In this document: positions 10,554 through 18,851 of the stretch, one piece after another | Position numbering within the stretch: position 1 is the first letter of the stretch | Layout: each line of letters opens with the position of its first letter | From: Mesorhizobium sangaii | GTDB taxonomy: Bacteria; Pseudomonadota; Alphaproteobacteria; Rhizobiales; Rhizobiaceae | Assembly: GCF_014207355.1 (NCBI RefSeq) | Contig: NZ_JACHEF010000002.1 | Location: forward strand, 248,001-312,000 | Direction of reading: 5' to 3' | DNA: 64,000 nt | Program-made: the position numbers and the translations under genes | The notes under the pieces: generated by a model | Told to the model about the DNA's origin: nothing | Database searches by the model: none | Seen by the model: only the letters and a program-made list of their open reading frames with translations

Positions 10554-10844
10554 TCACAAGACCAGAGGCGCCACTGTGGTGAGCAGGAACTGCCGGAGGA
10601 AGAACAGGATCAGCAGGAGGATGATTGGCGAGATGTCGATGCCGCCAAGGTCCGGTATGAAGCGCCGGATCGGCCTCAACGCCGGCTCGGTCAGCCGGTA
10701 GAGCATATTGCCAATGCTGCCGACAAACTGGTTGCGCGAGTTGACGACGTTGAAGGCGTAGAGCCAGGAAAAGATCGCCGAGGCGATGATGACCCACCAG
10801 TAGAGGTCAAGCGCCATGACGATTGTTTGAATGAGGGCGAGCAT
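10554..10844 (-). CDS. YggT family membrane protein
   Basis: This 96-residue protein has two strongly hydrophobic segments near residues 5-30 and 65-92, separated by the conserved [11 protein letters not shown] loop followed by GGIDISPI. YggT proteins are inner-membrane proteins linked to osmotic or cell-division phenotypes, with unclear function. The ATG at 10844 is chosen over an upstream start because GGAG lies 7 bases before it. It forms a two-gene unit with the DUF167 gene. Confidence 0.9.
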   Translation of the reverse strand: MLALIQTIVMALDLYWWVIIASAIFSWLYAFNVVNSRNQFVGSIGNMLYRLTEPALRPIRRFIPDLGGIDISPIILLLILFFLRQFLLTTVAPLVL

Positions 10845-11005
10845 GCCGGTCTCCAATTGTTGCCGACATGTAGCCATTGCCGGCGAAACCGGCAAGGGCC
10901 GCCGTCCTCCGCGTGCTGGCCTGACGCGCGGCAGCCGTGGATTTCAGCAAAACGCCGCCTTGACAGGAAAGCGCGGCGCCCGATAAATGCCCCCATCCGC
11001 TGGAC

Positions 11006-11081
<76 letters not shown>

Positions 11082-11296
11082 GCGGAATTTGGAAGGCATA
11101 CCTCCCAGTAAAATCAATAACATAGCCGAAAGGGCCTCTTTTGTTTGGCCCACGCGTTTGGCCCACGTTTCGGGCCATCTCCGGTGGGTAGTCGCTACTT
11201 TGTGCCCTTCGCCTTTGTTCAAATCACTCCCAACGATCGAGTTCGACAGGTCTTTATCTTCCGGCTTGTGCCGCAAAAGCCCGCTGGTCTCGACCG
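11082..11296. other. Low-GC flank of tRNA with tandem 11-base repeat
   Basis: This stretch has visibly lower GC than its surroundings. It carries TTTGGCCCACG twice in tandem at 11144-11154 and 11157-11167. On the minus strand an open frame of 76 codons (11070-11300) covers it and ends inside the tRNA gene. That frame starts in an ATGA overlap with the small gene at 11297-11626 but looks like no known family, and its end in the tRNA argues against it. No repeat of the tRNA 3' end (attachment-site duplicate) was found by eye in the window. Confidence 0.5.
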
Positions 11297-11626
11297 TCAT
11301 CTCGTCGTTGAAGGGTCATCCGAAAATCTCTTGGTCGGATACAAATGCACCTTCTGAGGCTTTAGCTCATAAAACAATGTTCCATGTATCCCATGAATAT
11401 CCGACTTCCTAAAAAGGTTGTTCCACATAAATTCAGTTATTCTTGTAGCCTCTTTATCTCCAACGCGATCCCAAAAATCTTCTATGAATTCAATGTCATG
11501 ACCATTCGGGAACATTAATTCAAAATCTTCGTCAGATATGCCGTAGATATTGTACGCTGTATTAATGGCACCATCGATAACCTGGACATTTTTCACGGAG
11601 GTTTGGTCCCTTCTGGACGTTCGCAT
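11297..11626 (-). CDS. Small hypothetical protein, low-GC
   Basis: This 109-residue acidic protein was not recognised. Its composition (for example INTAYNIYGISDEDFELMFP and DIEFIEDFWDRVG, then TEFMWNNLF) looks like a folded protein rather than a shadow frame. The DNA is clearly lower in GC than the rest of the window, which suggests transfer from another source. The ATG at 11626 overlaps the upstream ORF stop as TAATG, which favours this start over a longer frame to 11695. It lies in the relic region beside tRNA-Ala. Confidence 0.55.
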   Translation of the reverse strand: MRTSRRDQTSVKNVQVIDGAINTAYNIYGISDEDFELMFPNGHDIEFIEDFWDRVGDKEATRITEFMWNNLFRKSDIHGIHGTLFYELKPQKVHLYPTKRFSDDPSTTR

Positions 11627-11928
11627 TATTTCGATGCTTGTAAGTGAACGAACGTCCGCTTTCCACACCCATCTCGGCAATTTGCGGCAACCCACCTGTC
11701 TCGCCTACCCCGCCTCAACGAACCTGACGGGCAACGCTGTGGCGATCTCCTCAGCCATCCCGGCAACAGCCACTCTAGGGCCTGACGGGTCCGACAATAG
11801 GACTGAGGTCGCCACGCCGGATGGGCGCCGCGAGTTCCTGACCTGTACTGAACGATCCATTGGATTTGGTTGCGGCACTCAATGATCCGGGTGGCCTTGG
11901 CATCGCTAAAGGCCCACCTCAGGACCAC
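11626..11928 (-). CDS. Doubtful hypothetical ORF
   Basis: This open frame of 100 codons contains an internal stretch (IQWIVQYRSGTRG followed by SYCRTRQAL) that looks like a conserved small rhizobial protein, but the C-terminal part is arginine-rich and uninformative. Its stop overlaps the start of the next minus-strand ORF as TAATG. It may be a genuine small gene, or a degraded copy whose original C-terminus was replaced. No function can be assigned. Confidence 0.3.
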   Translation of the reverse strand: MVLRWAFSDAKATRIIECRNQIQWIVQYRSGTRGAHPAWRPQSYCRTRQALEWLLPGWLRRSPQRCPSGSLRRGRRDRWVAANCRDGCGKRTFVHLQASK

Positions 11929-12480
11929 GCGGGAATAGTTGTCCGCTTCCTCGCAGGCCGGGTTAAGGGCACGCGGGTTCTGCTTCTGCTCACTGTCTGA
12001 ATTACCTTCCTGTTGATGTTTCCGGGGCCGATGGGGCTGCGCCAGACGCGGTGAAGCAATCCGGGCGCACGATGTGCCTCCGAGGCCGGGCCGGCTTTCG
12101 TGTCAGTCATAATGCGGCGCGATACTGCCAACATCCGCCCGAGGCACGCCGTCAGCATGGCACATGTCGTCGGGCTCGACGATTCGAGCGTCGACCAGCT
12201 GGTGGTCAGCCTCACCCGGGACGGGCTGGGCTAGGCCCTCCGGCCACGCCGTTTACGCTAAATAAGAATAAGAATGTACCAAAAAGAGCGCATACCAACG
12301 ATTGTCAACTCTGAATCTGAACAAAATCGTTATTTTACACTTAAACCTCAGGAAAGATAAGTCACACGACCGCCTTTTGCACGCTGCTTTACTACAATTT
12401 TAACAAACCATTAACTCTTCCGACCTTACCTTTCTTGTCGTGGATAGGGTCTTTCAACGGTTCCCATTAGGGTCAAGAAG
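11929..12480. other. Degenerate intergenic region without intact gene
   Basis: No convincing intact gene is seen. A short plus-strand frame ending at a TAG near 12234 (MAHVVGLDDSS..., then QLVVSLTRDGLG) vaguely resembles the recognition-helix part of MarR-type regulators and may be a relic. From about 12250 the sequence turns AT-rich and resembles a promoter region; it includes the CtrA-like box listed separately. Confidence 0.45.
12400..12415 (+). promoter_or_regulatory. Candidate CtrA-binding box (TTAA-N7-TTAAC)
   Basis: TTAA at 12400-12403 is followed after exactly seven bases by TTAAC at 12411-12415, the full consensus of the alphaproteobacterial cell-cycle regulator CtrA. It lies in an AT-rich stretch about 70 bases upstream of the broken ORF that begins near 12483. 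One match in an AT-rich stretch can arise by chance. Confidence 0.4.
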
Positions 12481-12482
12481 GG

Positions 12483-12753
12483 ATGAAAATGGCCAAGAAA
12501 GTGACCCCCGCTCCGAAGCTGACGATTGCCGCCGGCACGCAGACTGTCTTCTTTTCACAGGGCCGGCCATATCGGCCAGAACATGATGCTGGCGGCGACC
12601 AATCATGGCCTGTCGGCATGCCCCACCGCCGCGCTCGGTCATTCGGTGCTCTAGCGCCTGCTTGGTCTCGATCGCCTCATCGATGCGCCGATCTATGCCT
12701 TGACCATCTCGACCCCGCAAACATGCCCGTCCCCGGCGGGGTCAGTTAATTAA
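12483..12753 (+). pseudogene. Nitroreductase-family relic (SagB-like fragment)
   Basis: An ORF begins at 12483-12489 (MAKKVTPAPKLTIAAG). From 12565 a different frame encodes GHIGQNMMLAATNHGLSACP, then an in-frame TAG after GHSVL, and then RLLGLDRLIDAPIYALTIS. IGQNMxLAA...GLxACPT and LLGLD...APIYAL are the hallmark C-terminal pieces of FMN-dependent nitroreductase/SagB-type oxidoreductases. The frame change and the stop show that it is broken, and most of the family's roughly 200 residues are missing. The N-terminal ORF may be unrelated. Confidence 0.6.
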
Positions 12754-12815
12754 TTAGTCGGCTGAATATACGAGTGACGCGTTCCCTGAGTTCCACCAGA
12801 TGACAGGAGAAGCAC

Positions 12816-13067
12816 GTGCCAAACCAATCCTTACGTCAGTCGGAGATCGATAGTCTTCAATATATCTCGTCGATGACCAATGAGCTCGTGCAGATGGCCG
12901 AAGCAAGCCGTTTTCCCATGATCTCCTATCTGCTGGGCATGGCCTATGCCGAAGCCTTCGACGTCCTTCGCGGCGCACGGCCGGCCAGGCATCCGCAGCT
13001 CAGTGGCAACCCGCTGCACCCCAAGGCGCACCCAAAAGACAATCGCGCTCACGCAAGGAGAGCGTAG
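12816..13067 (+). CDS. Small conserved-looking hypothetical protein
   Basis: This 83-residue protein starts at GTG with AGGAG about 6-8 bases upstream. The first 55 residues look like a helical bundle (SLQYISSMTNELVQMAEAS, then ISYLLGMAYAEAF). The pattern resembles small helical orphan proteins of rhizobia that carry an M-x-EL-x-x-MA motif and a YLL-x-MA-x-EA motif. The C-terminal third is basic and probably disordered. It is followed after 4 bases by another small gene, so the two may be co-transcribed. Function unknown. Confidence 0.6.
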   Translation: MPNQSLRQSEIDSLQYISSMTNELVQMAEASRFPMISYLLGMAYAEAFDVLRGARPARHPQLSGNPLHPKAHPKDNRAHARRA

Positions 13068-13071
13068 CCGC

Positions 13072-13341
13072 ATGCAAGCGCCAGCCGCCTGCGCGGCGGC
13101 AGATCCGACCTTCCGGCCAAACCGTTGGGAGACACTGTGCGCGTTGCAGAGCCTGCTGCCGCTGCTGAAAAGAGCCGCCGCGGATATTGGCAGCGCCGAC
13201 GTGGTCTACTGGTTCGAACAGTCCGATACCGAGGTTGCCAACATCATCAGGGGCAGGCCGTCTGAGGCGGCCGCCATTGCGGCCTTGATTGCATCCTGCC
13301 CGCACAACCGGCATCCGATCGCCCCTAATTGCGCAGGCTGA
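13072..13341 (+). CDS. Hypothetical protein
   Basis: This 89-residue protein was not recognised. AAGGAG lies 11 bases upstream of the ATG. The central part (WETLCALQSLLPLLKRAA, then VVYWFEQSDTEVANII) is amphipathic and plausible as a folded helical protein. It sits directly behind the small gene ending at 13067 and overlaps the 3' end of the convergent tonB gene by 17 bases. Codon use is ordinary for the window. Confidence 0.5.
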   Translation: MQAPAACAAADPTFRPNRWETLCALQSLLPLLKRAAADIGSADVVYWFEQSDTEVANIIRGRPSEAAAIAALIASCPHNRHPIAPNCAG

Positions 13342-14252
13342 ACACGAACGGTGCCGTGCGGCTTTGGCGCGCGCCAAGTTCCGGTGGCGGTGCCGGCACG
13401 GTGGCGCCTTGCAGCACGGCGAGCGCCGCATGGTCCAGATCGGCATCCCCGGAGGACCGGGTGAGCCTGGCAGACAGGACCCGGCCGGACGAGTCGACCG
13501 TGAAGGCGACATACGGCTTGCCTTCCACGCCTCGAGCCCTCGCTGAACTGGGATAGCGCGTGTGCCGCTTGATCCAGGCCCCCAGGCGGGAGTCCCCATT
13601 TGCTGGAATCGCCGGACCGCGATGCCGATTCCGCCGACTTCGGCGCGGCCGTCCTGGCCGCCGGCTTCGCATCGGCGCTGGCGATGCTTGCCGTGTTCGG
13701 CGGCGCCACCTTCTCCTTCTTCGGCCGCGGTTTTGGTTTGTCGACAGGCCTTTTCGCCTTGGCCTCGCCCGCTTTCTTGTCGCTGGGCGCCTCGACCGGC
13801 TTGGGTTGTGGCAATGGAATGACCACGTCGGGTGCGACGGCCTCGACAATATCGGGGACGACCTCATCCGGCGACGGCTGGCCGACTTGTTCAGCCACCT
13901 CGGTCTGGGTGGGTTCGGTCTCATCGGGCGGGACGACGTGCGGTTGCTGGACAACCGGCTGCGCCTTCTCGACCGGGTCTTCGGGCGTCGGCTCGGTCTG
14001 ATCGGGTGTCACCGCGTCCAGCGCGGCCACCTGTTCCTCGACCGCCGGCATCACCACCATCGGCGCCATCTCGATCACCTGGGCCGGTGGCGGGCCGCCA
14101 TCGGCTTCGTCGACCATGCTGAAGGTCTGCACGGCATAGGCGATCGCGACATGGGCTCCAAGGACCAGCGCGGCCGCACCCGCCCACAGGCCAAGGTCGC
14201 GCCGGCTGAACCGCGGCAACTCCACTGCGGGCAAGGTGGCCGCTTGCGTCAT
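13325..14252 (-). pseudogene. tonB: TonB family energy-transducing protein, frameshifted
   Basis: The first reading frame gives a TonB N-terminus: a membrane anchor at residues 21-43, then a long Pro/Glu/Lys-rich periplasmic spacer. The C-terminal TonB domain (IKRHTRYP, GKPYVAFTVDSSGRVLS, DHAALAVLQ) lies in another frame that ends at 13325. The frames join if one G is removed from the G4 run whose complement is CCCC at 13594-13597, restoring SKWDSRLGAWIKRHTRYP. So there is a single-base insertion, real or a sequencing error. If real, the product lacks the domain that contacts outer-membrane receptors. It overlaps exbD as ATGA and is the last gene of the unit. Confidence 0.85.
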
Positions 14253-14716
14253 GGCACTGCTGCTCCGGTGGTCGCGGGCGCCGGGGCATCGGCCGCGAGA
14301 CCCGTTTCCAGGCCGACCAGCGCAATCTTCAGATAGCCCGCACCGCGCAGCAGGTTCATCGCCTCCATCAGGTCGCCATAGGCCACCGCCTTGTCGGCGC
14401 GCAGGAAGATGCGCGTCTGCTTGTCGCCCTTCGTCCTGCTGTCCAGCGTGGCGGCGAACGCCGGGCGTGGCACGCTGTCGTTGCCGATTGCCAGCGTCAG
14501 GTCATCCTTCAGCGTTAGGAACAAAGGTGTTTCCGGCCGCAGCGCGGGCGTTGCGGTCGAGCCCGGAAGATCGACATTGACGTCCACCGTCGCCAGCGGT
14601 GCGGCGACCATGAAGATGATCAACAACACCAGGATGACATCGATAAACGGGGTGACGTTGATCTCGTGGCTTTCTTCGAGATCGTCGTCCATGGTCTGTC
14701 GGATTCTGCTTGCCAT
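14249..14716 (-). CDS. exbD: ExbD, TonB-system energiser subunit
   Basis: This 155-residue protein has the ExbD/TolR layout: a short cytoplasmic start, one membrane helix (about residues 22-42) that contains the conserved proton-path aspartate (Asp26 in PFID), and a periplasmic domain. ExbD works with ExbB to convert proton flow into movement of TonB. It lies between exbB (26-base gap) and tonB (4-base overlap), the standard exbB-exbD-tonB order. The ORF looks intact. Confidence 0.93.
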   Translation of the reverse strand: MASRIRQTMDDDLEESHEINVTPFIDVILVLLIIFMVAAPLATVDVNVDLPGSTATPALRPETPLFLTLKDDLTLAIGNDSVPRPAFAATLDSRTKGDKQTRIFLRADKAVAYGDLMEAMNLLRGAGYLKIALVGLETGLAADAPAPATTGAAVP

Positions 14717-14742
14717 GGCCTTGCTCCGTTAGTCCGCCGCCA

Positions 14743-15459
14743 TTATTCCGCGGCCATCGCCGTTGCCATCGCCACAGTACGGAAGTCGAGGTCACGGCTG
14801 ACCAGCCGTTCGACGCCCGCCGAGGCATCGGCGAGGATCTGCCGGTAGCCGGCTATCGAGCGTGCAAAGACGTTGTAGATGACGACAGCCGGTATCGCCG
14901 CGACAAGGCCCATCGCCGTGGCCAGCAGCGCTTCGGCGATGCCTGGCGCTACCACGGCGAGATTGGTGGTCTGCGCCTGAGAGATGCCGATGAAGGCGTT
15001 CATGATGCCCCAGACGGTGCCGAACAGGCCGACGAAAGGCGCGGTCGAGCCGATCGTCGCCAGCAGGCCGGTGCCGCGCGACATGCGCCGCGACGCCGCC
15101 GCCTCGATGCGCGACAGGCGCGAGCTGACCCGTTCCTTCAGCCCCTCTCCCGAGACATGATCGAGCGCTCCGGCCGAAAGCGCGGCCTCCTCCTCGGCCG
15201 CCCGCACCAGAAGCGCGCCGGGACCGCCGCTGCGGTCGAGCGCACGGCCGGCCTGCTTCAAGGTGGCGGCATCGCTGATCGCCCGGATGGCGCGACGGAT
15301 GCGCAGCTTGCCGGCGAAAATCTCCAGCGATTTGGCCAGCCATATCGTCCAGGTGACGAGGGAGGCGAAGGCCAGTCCGATCATCACCGCCTTGACGATG
15401 ATATCGGCCGCCATGAACATGCCCCAAAGCGACAGATCGTGCGGCAAGGTCAGTTCCAT
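14743..15459 (-). CDS. exbB: ExbB, MotA/TolQ/ExbB proton channel
   Basis: This 238-residue protein has three membrane segments. The first is near residues 15-40, and the last two flank the conserved [21 protein letters not shown] region and the [21 protein letters not shown] helix. It forms the pentameric proton channel of the TonB system. The ATG at 15459 is preferred; GGAGG lies 13 bases upstream, which is long, and a 42-codon ORF overlaps this start. The unit is preceded by a candidate iron box at 15654. Confidence 0.92.
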   Translation of the reverse strand: MELTLPHDLSLWGMFMAADIIVKAVMIGLAFASLVTWTIWLAKSLEIFAGKLRIRRAIRAISDAATLKQAGRALDRSGGPGALLVRAAEEEAALSAGALDHVSGEGLKERVSSRLSRIEAAASRRMSRGTGLLATIGSTAPFVGLFGTVWGIMNAFIGISQAQTTNLAVVAPGIAEALLATAMGLVAAIPAVVIYNVFARSIAGYRQILADASAGVERLVSRDLDFRTVAMATAMAAE

Positions 15460-15578
15460 CGCTGTCGAAGGTCCTCCAGTTCGAGCGAAACCGGACCGAG
15501 CAGCGCCCACTCGCCGACGGCAAAGCGCACCGCGTCGATATGGAAGGCTGTCTGGGCAGCAATTCCAGCAACGGTCAT
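15450..15578 (-). CDS. Possible 42-residue leader protein overlapping exbB start
   Basis: An ORF of 42 codons starts with ATG after GGAGAAG (about 5-base gap) and ends with TGA at 15450, nine bases inside exbB. The overlap could couple translation to exbB, whose own ribosome site is distant. The peptide ([19 protein letters not shown], then [12 protein letters not shown]) was not recognised and has no clear membrane helix. It may be a genuine small protein or only a leader ORF. Confidence 0.35.
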   Translation of the reverse strand: MTVAGIAAQTAFHIDAVRFAVGEWALLGPVSLELEDLRQRWN

Positions 15579-15653
15579 GGCTCTTCTCCGGTACGGCCGC
15601 CGCATTTCCCGTTTTCGGCTTTCGGCAGGCCGATGCCCGGTTGATATGAAACA

Positions 15654-15668
15654 TGACATTTCTAGTCA
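15654..15668. promoter_or_regulatory. Candidate RirA iron-responsive operator (TGA-N9-TCA)
   Basis: TGACATTTCTAGTCA at 15654-15668 fits TGA-N9-TCA, the core of the iron-responsive operator bound by RirA in rhizobia. It lies about 75 bases upstream of the 42-codon ORF and 195 bases upstream of exbB, oriented for the minus-strand exbB-exbD-tonB unit. TonB systems are commonly repressed by iron in this group. The short core can occur by chance, but the location supports the call. Confidence 0.55.
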
Positions 15669-15837
15669 ACATTGAAGATGACTGCAACGATCAACAATTC
15701 GTCGCGACCATCAATATCGCGCGAAATTTCGGATCCGCGCCGCCGGCATCTGCCGGCGCTTTGCGACCCCCCGGCATCTGGTGTCGTCGCGCTGTTGCAA
15801 AGTGCTATGGTGCCGATCCAAAAACCGGGAGCCAAAG

Positions 15838-16512
15838 ATGATCAAGGCGACGCCCTTCGACTTCCCTTATGACGGCAGGCTGGTCGCCGAAAACACCGCG
15901 CTCGTCGTCATCGACCTGCAGCAGGATTTCCTGTCGACCACGGGCTATTTCGCCAGGCAGGGATATGACCCCTCGCCACTGAGGGCGATCCTGCCGACGG
16001 TGAGCCGGCTGATCGCCGCCGCCCGCAAGGCCAGTGTCAGGATCATCCACACGAGGCAGGGCTACCGGGCCGACATGGCCGACATGACACCTTACGAGAA
16101 ATGGCGCCGCAAGCGCGCCGGTCTCGAAGGTACCGAAATCCTGCTCCGTTCAGGCCCGGGGTTTCAGATCGTTCCGGAGATCGACGTCGCGCCACAGGAC
16201 ATCGTCGTCGACAAGACCTGCAACAGCGCCTTCACCTATACGGATTTCGAGCTTGTGCTGCGCGCGCAAGGCATCACGCATCTGATGTTTACCGGCTGCA
16301 CGACGGATGTCTGCGTCCACACCACGCTACGCGAGGCCTGCGACCGCAACTTTCAGTGCCTGACGATTTCCGATGCCTGTGCCAGCGGCGACAGGCAAGC
16401 CCATGAGGCCGCGCTTCATATGGTGACGGTCGAGGACGGCGTCTTCGGCGCCCTGGCGGAGTCTGCTGCCGTCATCGAAGGCCTGTCGCGGCTGAGTGGC
16501 GCGACAGGTTGA
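15838..16512 (+). CDS. Isochorismatase-family cysteine hydrolase
   Basis: This 224-residue protein has the catalytic triad of the family: Asp26 (VVIDLQQDF), Lys126 (VVDKTCNSAF) and Cys159 (TTDVCV). It resembles biuret or ureidoacrylate amidohydrolases in size and in the HTRQGYR and TTDVCVHTTLREA stretches, so amide hydrolysis of a small nitrogen compound is likely. The ATG at 15838 starts the domain; earlier in-frame codons are in a weakly coding region. It is a single gene, convergent with the LLM oxidoreductase. The exact substrate is unknown. Confidence 0.88.
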   Translation: MIKATPFDFPYDGRLVAENTALVVIDLQQDFLSTTGYFARQGYDPSPLRAILPTVSRLIAAARKASVRIIHTRQGYRADMADMTPYEKWRRKRAGLEGTEILLRSGPGFQIVPEIDVAPQDIVVDKTCNSAFTYTDFELVLRAQGITHLMFTGCTTDVCVHTTLREACDRNFQCLTISDACASGDRQAHEAALHMVTVEDGVFGALAESAAVIEGLSRLSGATG

Positions 16513-16528
16513 TTCCAAGGGCACCTGC

Positions 16529-17470
16529 TCAGCCCGCTGCACGCACCACTTGCGGGACGCGCGGCGCATATGCCCCGGGCTGCGGCACCTCCGCCTCACG
16601 ACGCGCCAGCGAATTGCGCAGCAGGGCGATCGTTTCACGGCCGACCGTTGCGATCTCGCGCGGCGTATCGACGCCGACAATCATGAATTCATCGATCCCG
16701 AGAGCCGCATAGGCAAGCAGCGACAGGGCCGCCTGGGCCGGCGGCCCGGCAACATCGACCGCCTTGTGGCCGGTGGCGGCAACGCCCCGGTGAATCCTGA
16801 CCGGAAGCGCAAAGCGCAGCTTGCCGGCCCGACCGTGCTCGGCGGCAGCGCCGCGCACCCGCTCCATCAGTTGCCGGACCTCGTCGATCGAACCTGGTGC
16901 CAGTTCGAAGACATCGGCGTGCCGACCGGCGACCTTGAGCGCCGTTCCGGACTGCCCTCCCATGCGGATGACGAGATCGGCGCCGTTCGGACCCTTGCGC
17001 GGCACATAGCCACCCTTGATGCTGTAGAACGCGCCTTCATGGTCGAACGGCCGGTCGTTCGACCACAACCGCTTCAACAGCACCAGATATTCGTCGATGC
17101 GCTGCCAGATGACGGTGTGCCCGACCGGCCGCGTTTCAGCATCATCGTCGTTCAGCGGTTCGCCGATCATTCTGAGCGTCAGTCGTCCACCGCTCTTCCT
17201 GTCGATCGACGCAAGCTGGCGCGCCGCCACCGTCGGTTCGACGACGCCGGCCCAGTGAGTGAGTACGACTTCCAGCGACGACGTCCTGTCCAGCACCTGG
17301 GCTGCAAGATCCATATTGGTCAACAGCCCGGCCGAATCGTCGACGACGATCTTCCTGAAGCCGCCATCCTCGATCAGCCCGAGCTTGGTCGCGGTCTCGG
17401 CAAAGTCGTAGAAAAAGGGAACAGCGGCGTCGGCGGTCTTGCTGGGGACGTGCGTGAACTCGATCGGCAT
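16529..17470 (-). CDS. LLM class flavin-dependent oxidoreductase
   Basis: This 313-residue protein resembles bacterial luciferase-like monooxygenases (SsuD/NtaA type): DRTSSLEVVLTHWAGVVEPTVAARQLASID near the start, then GGRLTLRMIGEP, FDHEGAFYSIKG and IRMGGQSGTALKVAGRHADVF. Such enzymes use reduced FMN to oxidise sulfonates, amines or other small molecules. The ATG at 17470 is 8 bases after GGAGG; upstream ATG codons in frame are less well placed. It has no obvious operon partner and is convergent with the cysteine hydrolase. Confidence 0.85.
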   Translation of the reverse strand: MPIEFTHVPSKTADAAVPFFYDFAETATKLGLIEDGGFRKIVVDDSAGLLTNMDLAAQVLDRTSSLEVVLTHWAGVVEPTVAARQLASIDRKSGGRLTLRMIGEPLNDDDAETRPVGHTVIWQRIDEYLVLLKRLWSNDRPFDHEGAFYSIKGGYVPRKGPNGADLVIRMGGQSGTALKVAGRHADVFELAPGSIDEVRQLMERVRGAAAEHGRAGKLRFALPVRIHRGVAATGHKAVDVAGPPAQAALSLLAYAALGIDEFMIVGVDTPREIATVGRETIALLRNSLARREAEVPQPGAYAPRVPQVVRAAG

Positions 17471-17608
17471 TGCCATCTCCTCCATCTCTGGAATCACTGA
17501 TGCTGTGAAATTCGAATCCCAGCCGCGCGAAAGCGCACCGAGGATACGGTTCATTCAACTCCGATTGCCTGAAAGCGGTGGGCAGCTAATCCCGGTCGAT
17601 CTGATGAC

Positions 17609-17764
17609 TCAGGGAATGAGGCCCAGAACAACTGCCCCGGTGAACACGAACGCAAGGGCAAAGACGATATAGGCGAAAGCACCAGCATAGGCCGGGCGAA
17701 AGGCTTGGGCATTGACCAGCCGTTGGCTGCTGCGATCCGTCTGGGCGTTCTGGATATAGGACAT
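17609..17764 (-). CDS. Small single-span membrane protein
   Basis: This 51-residue protein starts with ATG 5 bases after GGAGG. A polar N-terminus (MSYIQNAQTDRSSQ) is followed by one membrane helix at about residues 26-48 (YAGAFAYIVFALAFVFTGAVV). A possible minus-strand promoter (TCGACA, 16 bases, TAGATT) lies just upstream near 17785-17812. No family was recognised. A much longer open frame reading through this region is antisense to the neighbouring SDR gene and was rejected. Confidence 0.65.
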   Translation of the reverse strand: MSYIQNAQTDRSSQRLVNAQAFRPAYAGAFAYIVFALAFVFTGAVVLGLIP

Positions 17765-18055
17765 ATCGACCTCCGTCTCGCCGGTTAATCTATAAAACTT
17801 GTAGACTTTGTCGATTGCTATTTTTCGGAGATGGGCAGAATAATTTTCTGATATCTGATCAAGAATTGGTACCGAGTTGCTGGGATGGCGTGCTTTGGCC
17901 ACCGCTAGACATGGCACGCCGAGCATCGCTCTGGCCCTGAATACACCTATGGCCTTGTCCTTGCCGCACCCAATTCGTGCATTGGCCGCCCGGAGCGCGC
18001 GCGATAGCATTGCGCAATCGGCAAACACGAAATCGTCTGACAGGGGAGCAGGAAA

Positions 18056-18823
18056 ATGGGTGCAAGACTTGCCGGCAAGGTCGCCATCATTTCGGGCGGC
18101 GCGACGGGAATGGGTGGGGCGGCCTCGGAGCTGTTCGCCGCGGAGGGCGCCAAGGTGGCGATCATCGACCGCAATGGCGAGGCGGCCGCCGCAACCGCGG
18201 CGGCGATCCGGGCACGCGGCCATGTCGCCGAGCATTTTATCGCCGACGTGTCCGATGAAGCCCAGGTCGAGGCGGCAGTGAAGGGCGCGACCGAAAAATT
18301 CGGCCCGATCACCGTCCTGTTTAACCATGCCGGCACCATCGTCATAAAGCCGTTCCTGGAGACGACGGTGCAGGAATGGGACTGGCTGCATGCCGTCAAC
18401 GTGCGCTCGATGTTCCTGATGACGCGCGCCGTGCTGCCCGGCATGATATCGGCCGGCGGCGGTTCCATCGTCTGCACCTCGTCGATCTCGGCGGTGGCGG
18501 CGACTCCGATGGAGGTGCTCTACGACACCACCAAGGGCGCCTGCCACATGTTTGCGCGCGCCATCGCCGTCGAGTTCCGCGACCGCAACATCCGCTGCAA
18601 CGCGGTCTGCCCCGGCTTCATCCGCACGCCGCACGGCCTGCGCGAGGTTGCCGATCTCGGCCGGCTCGGCATCGATGTCTCCGACGCCGCACTGGCCGCG
18701 CAGCAGGGCCGGATCGGCGAGCCGGAAGAGGTGGCCAAGGCGGCCCTTTACCTGGCCAGCGACGAAGCCAGCTTCGTTAACGGCACGCATCTGTTCGTCG
18801 ACAACGGCTTTACCGCGATGTGA
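18056..18823 (+). CDS. SDR family oxidoreductase
   Basis: This 255-residue classical short-chain dehydrogenase has the cofactor motif SGGATGMG at residues 13-20, NHAG at 90-93, Ser143, Tyr156 and Lys160 (YDTTK), and the usual C-terminal DNGFTAM. GGGGAG lies 7 bases before the ATG. It is alone on the plus strand, convergent with the BMP-type importer genes. NHAG in place of NNAG is a minor variant also seen in the SDR at 42663. The substrate is not predictable. Confidence 0.9.
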   Translation: MGARLAGKVAIISGGATGMGGAASELFAAEGAKVAIIDRNGEAAAATAAAIRARGHVAEHFIADVSDEAQVEAAVKGATEKFGPITVLFNHAGTIVIKPFLETTVQEWDWLHAVNVRSMFLMTRAVLPGMISAGGGSIVCTSSISAVAATPMEVLYDTTKGACHMFARAIAVEFRDRNIRCNAVCPGFIRTPHGLREVADLGRLGIDVSDAALAAQQGRIGEPEEVAKAALYLASDEASFVNGTHLFVDNGFTAM

Positions 18824-18851
18824 CCAGCGGGACGCGGACAGCCCTTGGCTG

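Noticed and set aside
11144..11167. Tandem TTTGGCCCACG units as a possible CRISPR-like or satellite array.
   Set aside because: There are only two units, with a 2-base spacer, and no further copies or cas genes nearby.
13206..14252. A 348-codon TonB-like protein in one frame.
   Set aside because: Its last 130 codons are a shifted reading of the true TonB domain and lack any family match; the gene is better described as frameshifted.
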